64,000 nucleotides of DNA, from NCBI GenBank assembly GCA_012295275.1, contig CM022665.1, positions 31,736,957-31,800,956 of the forward strand, read 5' to 3'. Made by a program: the position numbers and the translations under genes. The DNA comes from Chrysomallon squamiferum (Eukaryota; Mollusca; Gastropoda; Neomphalida; Peltospiridae). Under the pieces are notes generated by a model, which saw nothing but the letters and a program-made list of their open reading frames with translations, did no database searches and had not been told where the DNA came from. Positions 40,560-49,612 of this stretch are shown in pieces (within the stretch, counting starts at the first letter, position 1; each line of letters begins with the position of its first letter).

Positions 40560-40765
40560 CAGTAAAGTATTAATTTTGATTCAGAGTTACAGCTCCTGTA
40601 ATTCATAATTTGAATTTACCTACATAAATAATTATATGTAGCAATCTGTTTATCTGTCTATATTTTATATATAGTGCAATATTCATTTTGATTCAGTGTA
40701 GTAGTTCTTGTAAATCATAATTTAAACATATACACATAAACAATTAAATCTGTTTATCGATTTAT
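40560..40765 (+). repeat. Diverged tandem duplication, about 115-bp unit
   Basis: Two units share TTTTGATTCAG, then a TAATTCATAATTT / TAAATCATAATTT core, and an AATCTGTTTATC end about 70 bp later. A related stretch (AGTGTAGTAGGTTTGTAAGT to CAGTCTGTTTAACTG) occurs at about 57695-57768. Confidence 0.55.
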
Positions 40766-41461
40766 GTCTGACTATATTTATAGATATATTACTAGGCAGT
40801 TTTATTTTTAAATATTTCTAATGTAACTTGATTTATGTGAATGATGGCCTGAAAATATTTCTAAATGTCTATATATTTAATTAACCTTACTTTACAGATC
40901 TGACATATATAATTAAATTAGAACTCCAGAAATATCAGTGAAAGGGTTCAAAAAATTAAATCATGAAGAAAGATTATTCATAACAATATCATAACTTTGG
41001 TGGTATATTTAGTTCACACAGCATTTTTGATTCATTAAAATTAACCATATATGAATAGATTGTTGAATTACAAATAAATAAATAAAATTCTTGTTATTTT
41101 TTGTGTAATTACTATTTGAACCTGTGCCATCTTTTCCAAATCAAAATACATTAAATCTGGACTGAGCTGATGAAACTTGCCTGTTGTTGAACAATTCACC
41201 TCACATGAAGAATATGAAGTGAGGATTATTTTAATACTTAACATTAACTAGATTATTATTCCATTTTATGTTCAGTGAGATTAGTACCTAATTCTTAAAA
41301 AAATATCTCTTCACTGTAATAAAAATAAAAATATTAAAATTTATATCAAAATATTAATTTGTTCCACAGAAGTGGGAAATGTTGTTAAAATAATGTTGAA
41401 AAAGTGCTACAGATATTTCATTAACCATGGAAAATATTTTTAATAATATCAGAATAAAAAA

Positions 41462-41468
<7 letters not shown>

Positions 41469-41504
<36 letters not shown>

Positions 41505-41519
41505 ACACACATATATATA
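41469..41519. repeat. (AC)n microsatellite
   Basis: About 24 AC units with one T interruption, ending in a short AT run. Confidence 0.94.
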
Positions 41520-41661
41520 ATTATTTTGTTTGTTGTTATTATTATTAAAAAAAAATTATTTCTTCCATCTCATCTATTTACTTAACAAATGTCAAGCTGC
41601 ATTAATTTTTTATTTTTATTTTCTTTCAATGAACTCATATCTGCAATAGTTCTGACACAAA

Positions 41662-44456
41662 TTAGCATTTACCAAATGAAAAAGCTGATATTTTGGTGCC
41701 CCAGACTGTTCCTGGTGGACAAGCAGACTTGTAAGCCACACCATTGACACACAGGACAAAATGACCACAAGTCTTTCCAGCAATGAAGACAACTCCTAGT
41801 TTAGGACAGTCATCTGAAAAGGATGATAGTAAGCAATAAATGCCTATAATAAACACCATCTTCAGCTCTATATGAATCACTGACAAAGATTTTCTTTATT
41901 TATATTACTGATTTCTACAAATAGATCATTCTACAATTTTAATAATTTTGGACTGTTTAATTTATAATTACTTAAGTATATTAAAATTATCGTTTAATAT
42001 TAAGAAAATGAAATGGAACACTGGGGTATGTGTGTATGTACATATGTCCATGTGTATATTATGAAATTATTAAAAAATTTCTGATCATGATCATGTTTGC
42101 TATTAACATGTTTTACACTCGGTCTAATTTTTCTATGTTCATTAACTACTAACAACCACATTTCTCTGTATTACAAGGAACATCTTCCACTTCAGTTGTT
42201 TCTCCTTCACATGACTTTCCAACATTTTTAGAAGCAGGATTATCACATGTTCTGTTTCTTGACTGCTTTTTGTATCCTGTTCCACAGAGTTTTGAACATT
42301 CAGTAACATTCTTCCATTGCAACCAAGTACTCCAACCACCATCAACTGTTAATAATATAAATTTTTATTTATATCTGAACACTGCATTGAAAACAAATGA
42401 AATTAAAATTTAGATGTAAAGTATTGTTGATTTCCAGTTCAGTCTATTTCATTATGTATTTATTTTTAGAGAGCTAATCATAAAAAAAAATCTTAATGGC
42501 AGTTAAGTGATGGCAAAAATAATACTTTGATTTTAACTGGATTTTAAGTGTTTATTAAATTACTTGGACATGCTTGCAGATTACAGCTGTATATTTCGTT
42601 TTCAGTGTTAGATCCATTGCACCAATGTCCACCACAGGCAGGCACTGGATTAGTGCAAGTTCTGCTCTTGATTCCCACATGAATTCCACCTCCACAACTT
42701 TTGCTGCATTCATCGTATGACCAACCTGACCAAGATGCCCACTGCAAAATAAATAGTATAATAGAATATACAAGTGAAGAACCAGATGAAGCCAAGAAAA
42801 GACTACTCTGTTGACAGCTAATTTTAGGCTTGCTTATTTTATTACTTATATGTTTACATAGATTCTGATGTACTAATTCATATATGAACTTGCCTGCTTA
42901 TATATTTAGTTATATATTTATTTAACAATTATTTAACAATTAATCCTTACATACGTATTTAGATATATATTTACATACTGTCATATCTGTTTATCTACTT
43001 ACATATTTATATACTAATTTATACTTTTACTTAGATATTTCCTTACATTCATAGTTACACATTTATTTATTTGCTTTCATACATGCTTGCTTACATATTT
43101 ACAAATATACTTGCATACATACATACATACATACAAAATTTCATACTTTCTTAGATAACTTCTAACTTACATATTTACTGGTATATTTACATTCTTACTT
43201 TCATATTTATTTACATACATATATACTTTCATACTTTCTTGCATATCTTCCTACTTACATACTTAGCAAATATTCTGTTTCAGGAATGTAGCTGGACATT
43301 GTTGTTGGTTACATGCAGATAACCGACTGTCAGAAGATCCTCAACACCATGAGCAGGTGATGGATTACTGCAGCTTCTGCTTCAAGTATACGTTTTAACA
43401 CCTCCTCCACAAGTTCTACTACACTGATTGTGCTCACTCCATGTACTCCATGATGACCACCCACCATTCACAGCTAACATGAAATAAATTATATTATAAT
43501 TCTATTAAAATTTTATTAAATATATTCTGTTAAATTTCTATAATATGTGTATTAAATACGTTTTATTAAATATACTGTTAAAATTTGTATTAAATATTTC
43601 TATTAGATTTGTGTTAAATACATTTTATTATATGTATTAAATATACTGTTAAAACCTGTATTAAATACATTTTATTACCTTTGTATTAAATACATTTTTA
43701 TTAGATTTGTATTAAGTACATTTTATTAGATTTGTATCAAATGCATTCTACTAATTTGGTATTAGAGGAATTCTATTAAAATTGTATTAAATACATTTTA
43801 TTGTGTCAGATTTGTAAGGGATTTATGTATTCTGTAAATAAAATCATTCTCTTCAGATGTTTACAAAATTATTAAATTAAAGTCATATAGACATGATAGA
43901 AATAGTTTAATAAATTTGTTTTTGCTTCAGTCATATTTATGCATGCACATAATATAATGTAAATAAATATATATAATTATAAATACACATGTAAATAAAT
44001 TTGTACAAACATACATATGTAAATACATTCGTACAAACATATACATATGCACACAAACATGATTGCAGTGAATGAATGGACAAATATTTAACGTCACCCC
44101 AGCACAACAAACATATTGGCTATTGGGTATCAAACAAAGGTAAATATAACAAAATGGTAATGAATGCATGCGTGCAGTCACACACACTCAAACAAATATA
44201 CAAATACACATTCATACATGCATTTTTATTTACGTATGAATACATAGGAAAACACGTAATTATACATACATACCTACACATGCACACATACAAATATAAA
44301 CATACACACACCCTTTATATTTATAATTCCTATCTTATTACCTCAATGCCACCTGAACTGAATCTGAAACTGAAACCATCTCCTTACCCTGAACCATCCC
44401 CATGAATTGCAGGATACCACCAGTGTTAATATAATTAGCAGTTTTACCAAATTCAT
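41662..44456 (-). CDS. Gene B: secreted protein with two TSRs and one peritrophin-A module
   Basis: Exons 44388-44456, 42564-42741, 42154-42345 and 41662-41813 join in frame (591 nt, 196 residues). Exon 1 is a signal peptide, MNLVKLLIILTLVVSCNS, followed by WGWFR; its ATG lies directly on a TTGTTAG acceptor, as in gene A. Exon 2 starts WASWSGWSYDECSKSCGGG, a thrombospondin type 1 repeat with six cysteines. Exon 3 is a second TSR (VDGGWSTWLQWKNVTECSKL). It is exactly 192 nt, phase 1-1, like the TSR exon of gene A, and uses a GTTAGT donor. The last exon has one chitin-binding type 2 module (DDCPKLG..CGHFVLCVNGV...GTVW) and ends FGKC-stop, with AATAAA at 41615-41620 on the minus strand. It is probably extracellular and chitin- or matrix-binding. 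The signal exon to TSR join (phase 0) skips a broken TSR exon and is inferred. Confidence 0.72.
42850..43265 (-). repeat. Degenerate TTACATA/TACATACT simple-sequence region
   Basis: Imperfect 4-8 bp units (TTAC, ATAC, TTAT) fill the intron between the intact TSR exon and the decayed one. Confidence 0.8.
43283..43472 (-). pseudogene. Decayed TSR exon inside the first coding intron of gene B
   Basis: After a TTAG acceptor it reads AVNGGWSSWSTWSEHNQCSR, then TCGGGVKTYT-stop-SRSCSNPSP, a clear TSR of the same family. The in-frame TGA is at 43382-43384, where an Arg would be expected. A frameshift follows GVE: the continuation DSRLSACNQQQCPAT is found in another frame. No GT donor remains after the last cysteine. 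It is non-coding now; gene B remains open if this exon is skipped. Confidence 0.75.
43490..43805 (+). repeat. Minisatellite with a roughly 25-bp unit
   Basis: About ten imperfect copies of a unit close to TTTGTATTAAATACATTTTA plus TTAGA, lying directly upstream (in gene B orientation) of the decayed TSR exon. Confidence 0.8.
44070..44140 (+). repeat. Fragment of the mollusc-type interspersed repeat (TTTAACG end)
   Basis: ATTTAACGTCACCCCAGCAC, then ATATTGGCTATTGGGTATCA. I recall the gastropod version as GTTTAACGACACCCCAGCAC followed by CATCGGCTATTGGGTGTCAA. The match covers about 60 bp. Confidence 0.6.
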
Positions 44457-44488
44457 CTAACAAATAAATAAATAAATAATAACAATAA

Positions 44489-44514
44489 TATATATATGTA
44501 TGTATGTATGTATG

Positions 44515-44548
<34 letters not shown>

Positions 44549-44580
44549 TGTATGTATGTATATGAATATATATATATATA
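44489..44580. repeat. (TATG)n/(TA)n microsatellite
   Basis: About 18 TATG units flanked by TA runs, just upstream of the gene B signal-peptide exon on its strand. Confidence 0.93.
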
Positions 44581-44859
44581 TTTTTTTTAATGTTTATTTT
44601 TACTAACAGTATTTCTAAAATGGATTCATTTTTTTTTTCCAAATGTTTACTATCTGCTAATGTAATATTTCATAAAGTAATTTTAACAGTCTTTTTTTAA
44701 ATAATAATAATAATTAATGTCATAATAAAATACAAACAGTTGCTTGTATAATTATTATATTTCAAAAAATGTTACAGAATATTGTCCCTGTAAAAAATAT
44801 ATCCAATTATAAATTTTATAATCTTTCTCCATCAGAATTCCTGAATATTATTATTGTTG

Positions 44860-44865
<6 letters not shown>

Positions 44866-44894
<29 letters not shown>

Positions 44895-44945
44895 TATTTA
44901 TTTATTAGTATTTTTTTTTTTTTATTATTGTTATTATTATTAGTA
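44866..44945. repeat. (TTA)n tract
   Basis: TTA units with TTTA and T-run interruptions. Confidence 0.85.
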
Positions 44946-45396
44946 TTTTTTAATATTCATAAATTTAATCAAAATAAATTTGAAACAGAATATTCATCTC
45001 TACCTACCTTTCAGTTCTTGTATGAAAGTATCAGTCTAGCTTTTTATGTAACTGACCTGTTATGTTACTGTTACTTCCACAAAAATATGAGACTGACAGT
45101 TAAATGGATTGTCACCATCCAGAACTTTTCATGATGTCTGTTACCAGGTTAATATCTTTGAGTATGATCAGAAAAAAAATATCTGCTATCCGGTAACAGA
45201 GAGGATGAAAAATTCTTCAAGTTGACATCCCAACAGTGAATCTCAGAAAGTAATATATATATATAAAAGAACAACAACAACATAAAAAAAATAATAATGA
45301 TAATAATAACAACAACAACTGCAAAAAAAATTACCATGATGATAAAAGAAATAAACTTTGCACTTTCTCATAGACAGCAAAGATCAAATCATGATC

Positions 45397-45560
45397 TTAA
45401 TAATAATAATAATAATAATAATAACAATAATAATAATAATAATAGCAATAGTAGTGGTAGTAGTAGTAATAGTAGTAATAGTAGTAGTTATAATAATAAC
45501 AACAACAAAAACAATAACAACAACTAATAAAAACATTATTAATAATAATAATAATGATGA
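45397..45560. repeat. Compound trinucleotide tract AAT/AGT/AAC
   Basis: Perfect AAT units, then AGT/AAT mixtures, then AAC units and AAT again. All units have the form A-N-T or A-N-C, which suggests drift from one ancestral tract. Open frames here encode homopolymers and are not genes. Confidence 0.93.
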
Positions 45561-45682
45561 AGATGATAATATATATTGTGATTGTTCTGTTTTTCATTAA
45601 AAAGCCTTATGTTTTGACATTCATCTTTACATACTGTCTATCATAGAAAATGTTAACAGAAAGATATAAATAACTTTATTCC

Positions 45683-45713
<31 letters not shown>

Positions 45714-46047
45714 ACATTTCATTAACTTACACTAATGTGAGTAAATATTTAAAAACAATTTAAATCATTATCCTCAGTATCAACACCATCATTGTCATCT
45801 AAAAAACAACAAAATGGCTTTGAAAATCACAGGAAATGTCACATTATTATTCTTCTTTTTGTTTTCTTTTTTTTTGCATTCTAGCATAATTTACATCATA
45901 AAGAATGATGTTGTGTTTTTATTTACCTTCAAAGAACATAATACATCTTTTTATAAATTACTTAGTTGTGTTGTAAGTAAATATTCCATGCATGGGTACT
46001 AATATTTGAAAATATGTAAAACAACCCAAATACATCCAAAACTTTAA

Positions 46048-46084
<37 letters not shown>

Positions 46085-46259
46085 AATGATAACTAAAATG
46101 TGCTGTTTTACTGACCAACATTTACTTGTTTCATACTTGTGTTACAGAGAAAGAAAAAGAAAAAGAAATGAATGTTTAATAACAAACAAAAATATTTTTC
46201 TCTTAATTCTTTATTAGACATCAGATATAAATTTATTACTATTCTTACAAATTAACAGA

Positions 46260-46925
46260 AAGCTATCCTTTTAATGCACCATTCCTAAAACAGGATACCA
46301 CATACCACAGTCTTTGAAAAGCCAGTTGTAAGACATCACTTATCAATTTATATATAAAGGCAGAAAAATATTTATATATATATATATATACATACCCAAT
46401 AGCCAGTTATTTTTGTGCTAAACAAAGAAACAAATCCGTATATACTCATTTATATTAGCAGCAAGGACCCTTTTTCATCCTTTACCATAAAGACTAGACA
46501 CCATATACCATGGCCATTGATAAACCAGTCATGACGCAATGACTTGTATGGGACTACACTTACAGTTTATCAGAAGATATCATTTGTATGTGCCACCCCA
46601 TGGACCAAATACAACCTGTCAACCATAATCTTTGGTAAACCAGTCACTAGGCACTAGTTGGAACAATATACATTCTACCCACAGACTCATTTCTTCATCC
46701 CAGTCTTTGATAAACCAGTCACAGAGTATTAGTTGTAAATGAGGCTATTCTTACATATTAGCAGAAGGATATATTTTTTTTATGTGCCTGACATTGGATA
46801 TGCCACAACCTTTGAAAAACTGTTTATAAAGTATTGGCTAAAATTGGACTACTCTTATGGATTAGTAGCACAGTTTCCTTTTCATCTTCCTCCCTTACAC
46901 AGGATACCACACACCATTGTTTTTT
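46260..46925 (+). repeat. Tandem array of about five diverged units derived from a mollusc-type interspersed repeat
   Basis: Repeated landmarks in order: ACAGGATACCACATACCACA, GTCTTTGATAAACCAGTCAC, a GTATTAGTTGTAA-like piece, GGACTACTCTTA, ATTAGCAGAAGGATA, TTTTTCATGTGCC. Cores occur near 46289, 46512, 46634, 46706 and 46803, with a final partial unit at 46901. The first stretch also carries CCAATAGCCAG, the other end of the same element, in reverse. The landmarks parallel a gastropod repeat I recall (AGCACATACCACGGCCTTTG, then ATACCAGTCGTGG). Confidence 0.6.
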
Positions 46926-47138
46926 TGTTTAAACAGGGGCTAGAATAGAGGTAGTAGCATTAGCTGATGTTTCAGACCAGTGCTGTAACAGTCAAGCACC
47001 AGTTTGCTTCCATTGTTTTGTACTCATCAATAATGTTTTGTTTGTTGAAAATACTTGTCAAGAAAGTGTTTATCCAGGTAAACAGATGTGCAACCTTCTT
47101 CCTTGTTGTATAGTGATTTTCATTCAGATATTATTATT

Positions 47139-47535
47139 ATTATCATTGTTGTTGTTGTTATTATTATTATCTCATAATTATTACATATCATCATTTCATA
47201 ATTGATATTGTTATTATTATCATTATCATTATCATTGTTACTATTTTGTTCTCGTCATTTTTGAAGTACCTGAAACTTTTAGAATGTTTATACATTATTA
47301 TTATTATGGTTAGTGTCATCATCAACATTATTATTACTATCACTACTACTGTAACAACTATTATTAATGCTTCTACACCTACCACTACTTTTATCACTAA
47401 AGCCACTATAATATTTGTAACTACTACTGCTCTTTTTGTTACTACTACAAATATTATTATTACTGCTACAGTCTCTACAACTACTGCTTTTCCTACAACT
47501 ACTGCTGTTATTTTATTGTTGTTGTTGTTCTTCTT
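47139..47535. repeat. Degenerate ATT/ACT/ATC trinucleotide region
   Basis: Nearly every codon-sized unit is ATT, ATC, ACT or similar. Frames here are low-complexity Ile/Thr and not genes. Confidence 0.88.
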
Positions 47536-47971
47536 CTTAAACTTTAAAATAAACTTATCACTGCATACATAACATAAAATAAAAACAAAAAATCATATGG
47601 AGCTGAAAAGCTGAAGGCACAGTTTTGGATAAAAATAAATTAATTACTCTTTTCTGTAAAAGAATATATGTTTATTCTGCAAATAACCAAGAAACAAACT
47701 TTTTTTATATGTATTGTATGTATATGCCATCATACCAGTGTAATATTTTGACAAAATCCATACTCATATAGATATTTTTGTTTGTGTTTACAGAAGCCTC
47801 AGAAAATAACTCAGATTTTAAAATATTGGAATTATAATTATTTTGACATTTATAATCAAATACAAGATATATTAATTAAATTATGACACTGAAGACAGTG
47901 ATGGTTAAAAAAACAAAGACAAACTAATATTCATGACTAAAATGCTTTACTGAAATATCTGAGTTCTGTTT

Positions 47972-49259
47972 TTAGCAGGTACCAGGAACACATGCTGTTT
48001 TAGCTTGATCCCAGACTGTGCCATTTGCACAATTTTGGATAATGCCTTTGCCATTCACACAATAGATGAATTTCCCACAGACATTGGCTGGACGATAAGC
48101 CACTCCAGTTGCTGGGCAGTTTTTGTACATTTCTGGAGAAGGTGCAAGCACAAGGGCAGCATCATCTATGCAGTTGTTAATGACAGAGTTCCAGAAAGTA
48201 CCCGGTCTGCATTCCATCAGATCTGCAACATCTCCATTGCACTGGTAGAACCGTCTTATGTTGTGTGGATTAGCTATATATGTAGGTTTATCAGGGGGAC
48301 ATCGATCTAAAATGTGTAATAATATACACACATACTTATAAGTATTAATAGAATATATAAACATACATATGTACATACACAGCACACACACACAACACAT
48401 GTATGTACCTACTACCTACCTACATACCTACTTATGTACATACATACACACCCTTATATATAAACATACATATTCACACAATATGTACATGCAGAGACAC
48501 ACATGTACCCATTCATTAATTATGATATAAAAAATATACAATTTATATCATGCTTTCACAGAATGTGGCCCTTAAAATGAATCAAGGATATGCATTATAT
48601 AATATTTATATTACTGACATTAATATAACACTCACCTCCACATTTGTCTGTATTGCAGATCACATTCCGTGTCTGGACACTGGACCCCGAACAGTAACTT
48701 CCACCATATCGAGGTGATGGATTGTTGCACGACCTAGTTCTTTTCTGATCTTTGTTTCCAGATCCACAGAGCCTAGAACATTCATCAATGTCCTTCCAAG
48801 AAGACCAGCTATTCCAGCCACCATTAACTAACCATAAATAAGATATTTAAGTTTATAACAAATGTAAATTATAGTTAAATGATTGGTGCAAAGACTTTTG
48901 GCCTCATATTATATCTTGGGAAGTAAGAACTTCAATTTACCCACTGGGCTATTTCCCTTTTCTGCAAATACCTCATGATGTAAACACAAGTAAAGACAAA
49001 CCATTTACAGTTTATCATTGTGTATATATTTTATCAGTTTGTGAAAAACCATTGTTAATGAATTATAAAGCTATAAGATACATAAACCAGTTCTAAGAAA
49101 TTATAAAGTTACAACAAAGCCTAACTTTGTTGAGTTACACTTATGTTCAGATGCTGCTCTATAACAGGGTAACATTGTTGAGTTATACTTACTTGGCCAG
49201 TGCCAGGCTTCAATCGACACCAGTAGTACACATACCATTAACAGTGTAAACAGTTTCAT
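47972..49259 (-). CDS. Gene A: secreted protein with one TSR and two peritrophin-A chitin-binding modules
   Basis: Exons 49193-49259, 48636-48827 and 47972-48306 join in frame (594 nt, 197 residues). Exon 1 gives a signal peptide, MKLFTLLMVCVLLVSIEA, then WHWP. Exon 2 (192 nt, phase 1-1) is a thrombospondin type 1 repeat starting INGGWNSWSSWKDIDECSRL, with the WxxW core and six cysteines. Exon 3 carries two chitin-binding type 2 (CBM14, peritrophin-A) modules: DRCPPDKPTYI...RRFYQCNG...ECRPGTFWNS..NNC, and NCPATGVAY..VCGKFIYCVNG...GTVWD...C, ending VPGTC-stop. Both chitin modules keep the Cys and aromatic spacing. The protein is likely extracellular, binding chitin in a matrix, cuticle-like layer or mucus. 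It is a tandem paralog of gene B. Confidence 0.88.
48395..48500. repeat. TACA/ACAC-rich simple sequence
   Basis: Imperfect TACA, CTAC and ACAC units in the intron of gene A between the TSR and chitin-binding exons. Confidence 0.75.
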
Positions 49260-49304
49260 CTATGATAAAATACAGAAAAAATATAAACGTATACAGATAT
49301 ATAT

Positions 49305-49350
49305 GCACACATACATACATACATACATACAGAAACACACACACTCACAC
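49305..49350. repeat. (ACAT)n/(AC)n tract
   Basis: ACAT units followed by AC units in the 5' UTR intron of gene A. Confidence 0.85.
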
Positions 49351-49553
49351 TTATACATAAAGAAGAAATCTGGTCACAAAAGAAAATGTCACACCCTTGG
49401 AAATTCTTCCAACCTCCTTGAAAAAAGGATAAACATAGCCATCCCAAGTATATAAAAAACAAAAATAAATTAACGAAAATAAATTATTAAAAATATTAAA
49501 CAAACAACCAAAGCAAAATAAATAATTTTACCTAAAAATAATGTATAACTTAC

Positions 49554-49575
49554 CTTTGGATTGCAGATTATTTCA
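49554..49575 (-). other. 5' UTR exon of gene A
   Basis: The donor CCAAAG|GTAAGT at 49554 follows a short leader. The matching acceptor ATCATAG ends at 49260, immediately before the ATG, so the intron lies wholly in the 5' UTR. The transcription start near 49575 is estimated from the TATA box. Confidence 0.55.
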
Positions 49576-49601
49576 ATCTGTTGTATGTACAAATTCAAAA
49601 A

Positions 49602-49612
49602 CTATATATAGA
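49602..49612 (-). promoter_or_regulatory. TATA box of gene A
   Basis: TCTATATATAG on the minus strand, about 30 nt upstream of the inferred start and about 50 nt upstream of the leader donor. Confidence 0.6.

Larger units (their letters stand above)
38261..41600. other. Intergenic DNA between the SASH1-like promoter and gene B
   Basis: AT-rich, with (ATT)n tracts (38417 and 38729), an (AT)n tract (38839-38857), T-rich low-complexity sequence (40280-40410), a diverged tandem duplication (about 40560-40760) and an (AC)n tract near 41469. No gene recognised. Confidence 0.7.
44457..47971. other. Repeat-filled spacer between gene A and gene B
   Basis: Holds TATG, TTA, AAT/AGT/AAC and ACT repeats, poly(T) tracts (45688-45713 and 46051-46083) and the tandem array at 46260-46925. 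It should also contain the promoter and any 5' UTR exon of gene B, which I could not place. Gene A has an AATAAA on its strand at 47671-47676, about 300 nt past the stop. Confidence 0.7.

Noticed and set aside
42544-42795. Extended frame upstream of the gene B TSR that looks like a signal peptide
   Set aside because: The apparent start codon is TTG, and the hydrophobic stretch is the pyrimidine-rich intron end before a TTTTGCAG acceptor. A proper ATG signal-peptide exon exists at 44388-44456.
45297-45600. Overlapping open frames encoding poly-Asn, poly-Ile and poly-Tyr
   Set aside because: Direct translations of a compound trinucleotide microsatellite.
47246-47572. 108-residue Thr/Ile-rich open frame
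   Set aside because: Translation of a degenerate ACT/ATT repeat, with no signal peptide, splice sites or domain.
48005-48310. 101-residue plus-strand open frame
   Set aside because: Antisense shadow of the chitin-binding exon of gene A, whose Cys pattern is unmistakable.
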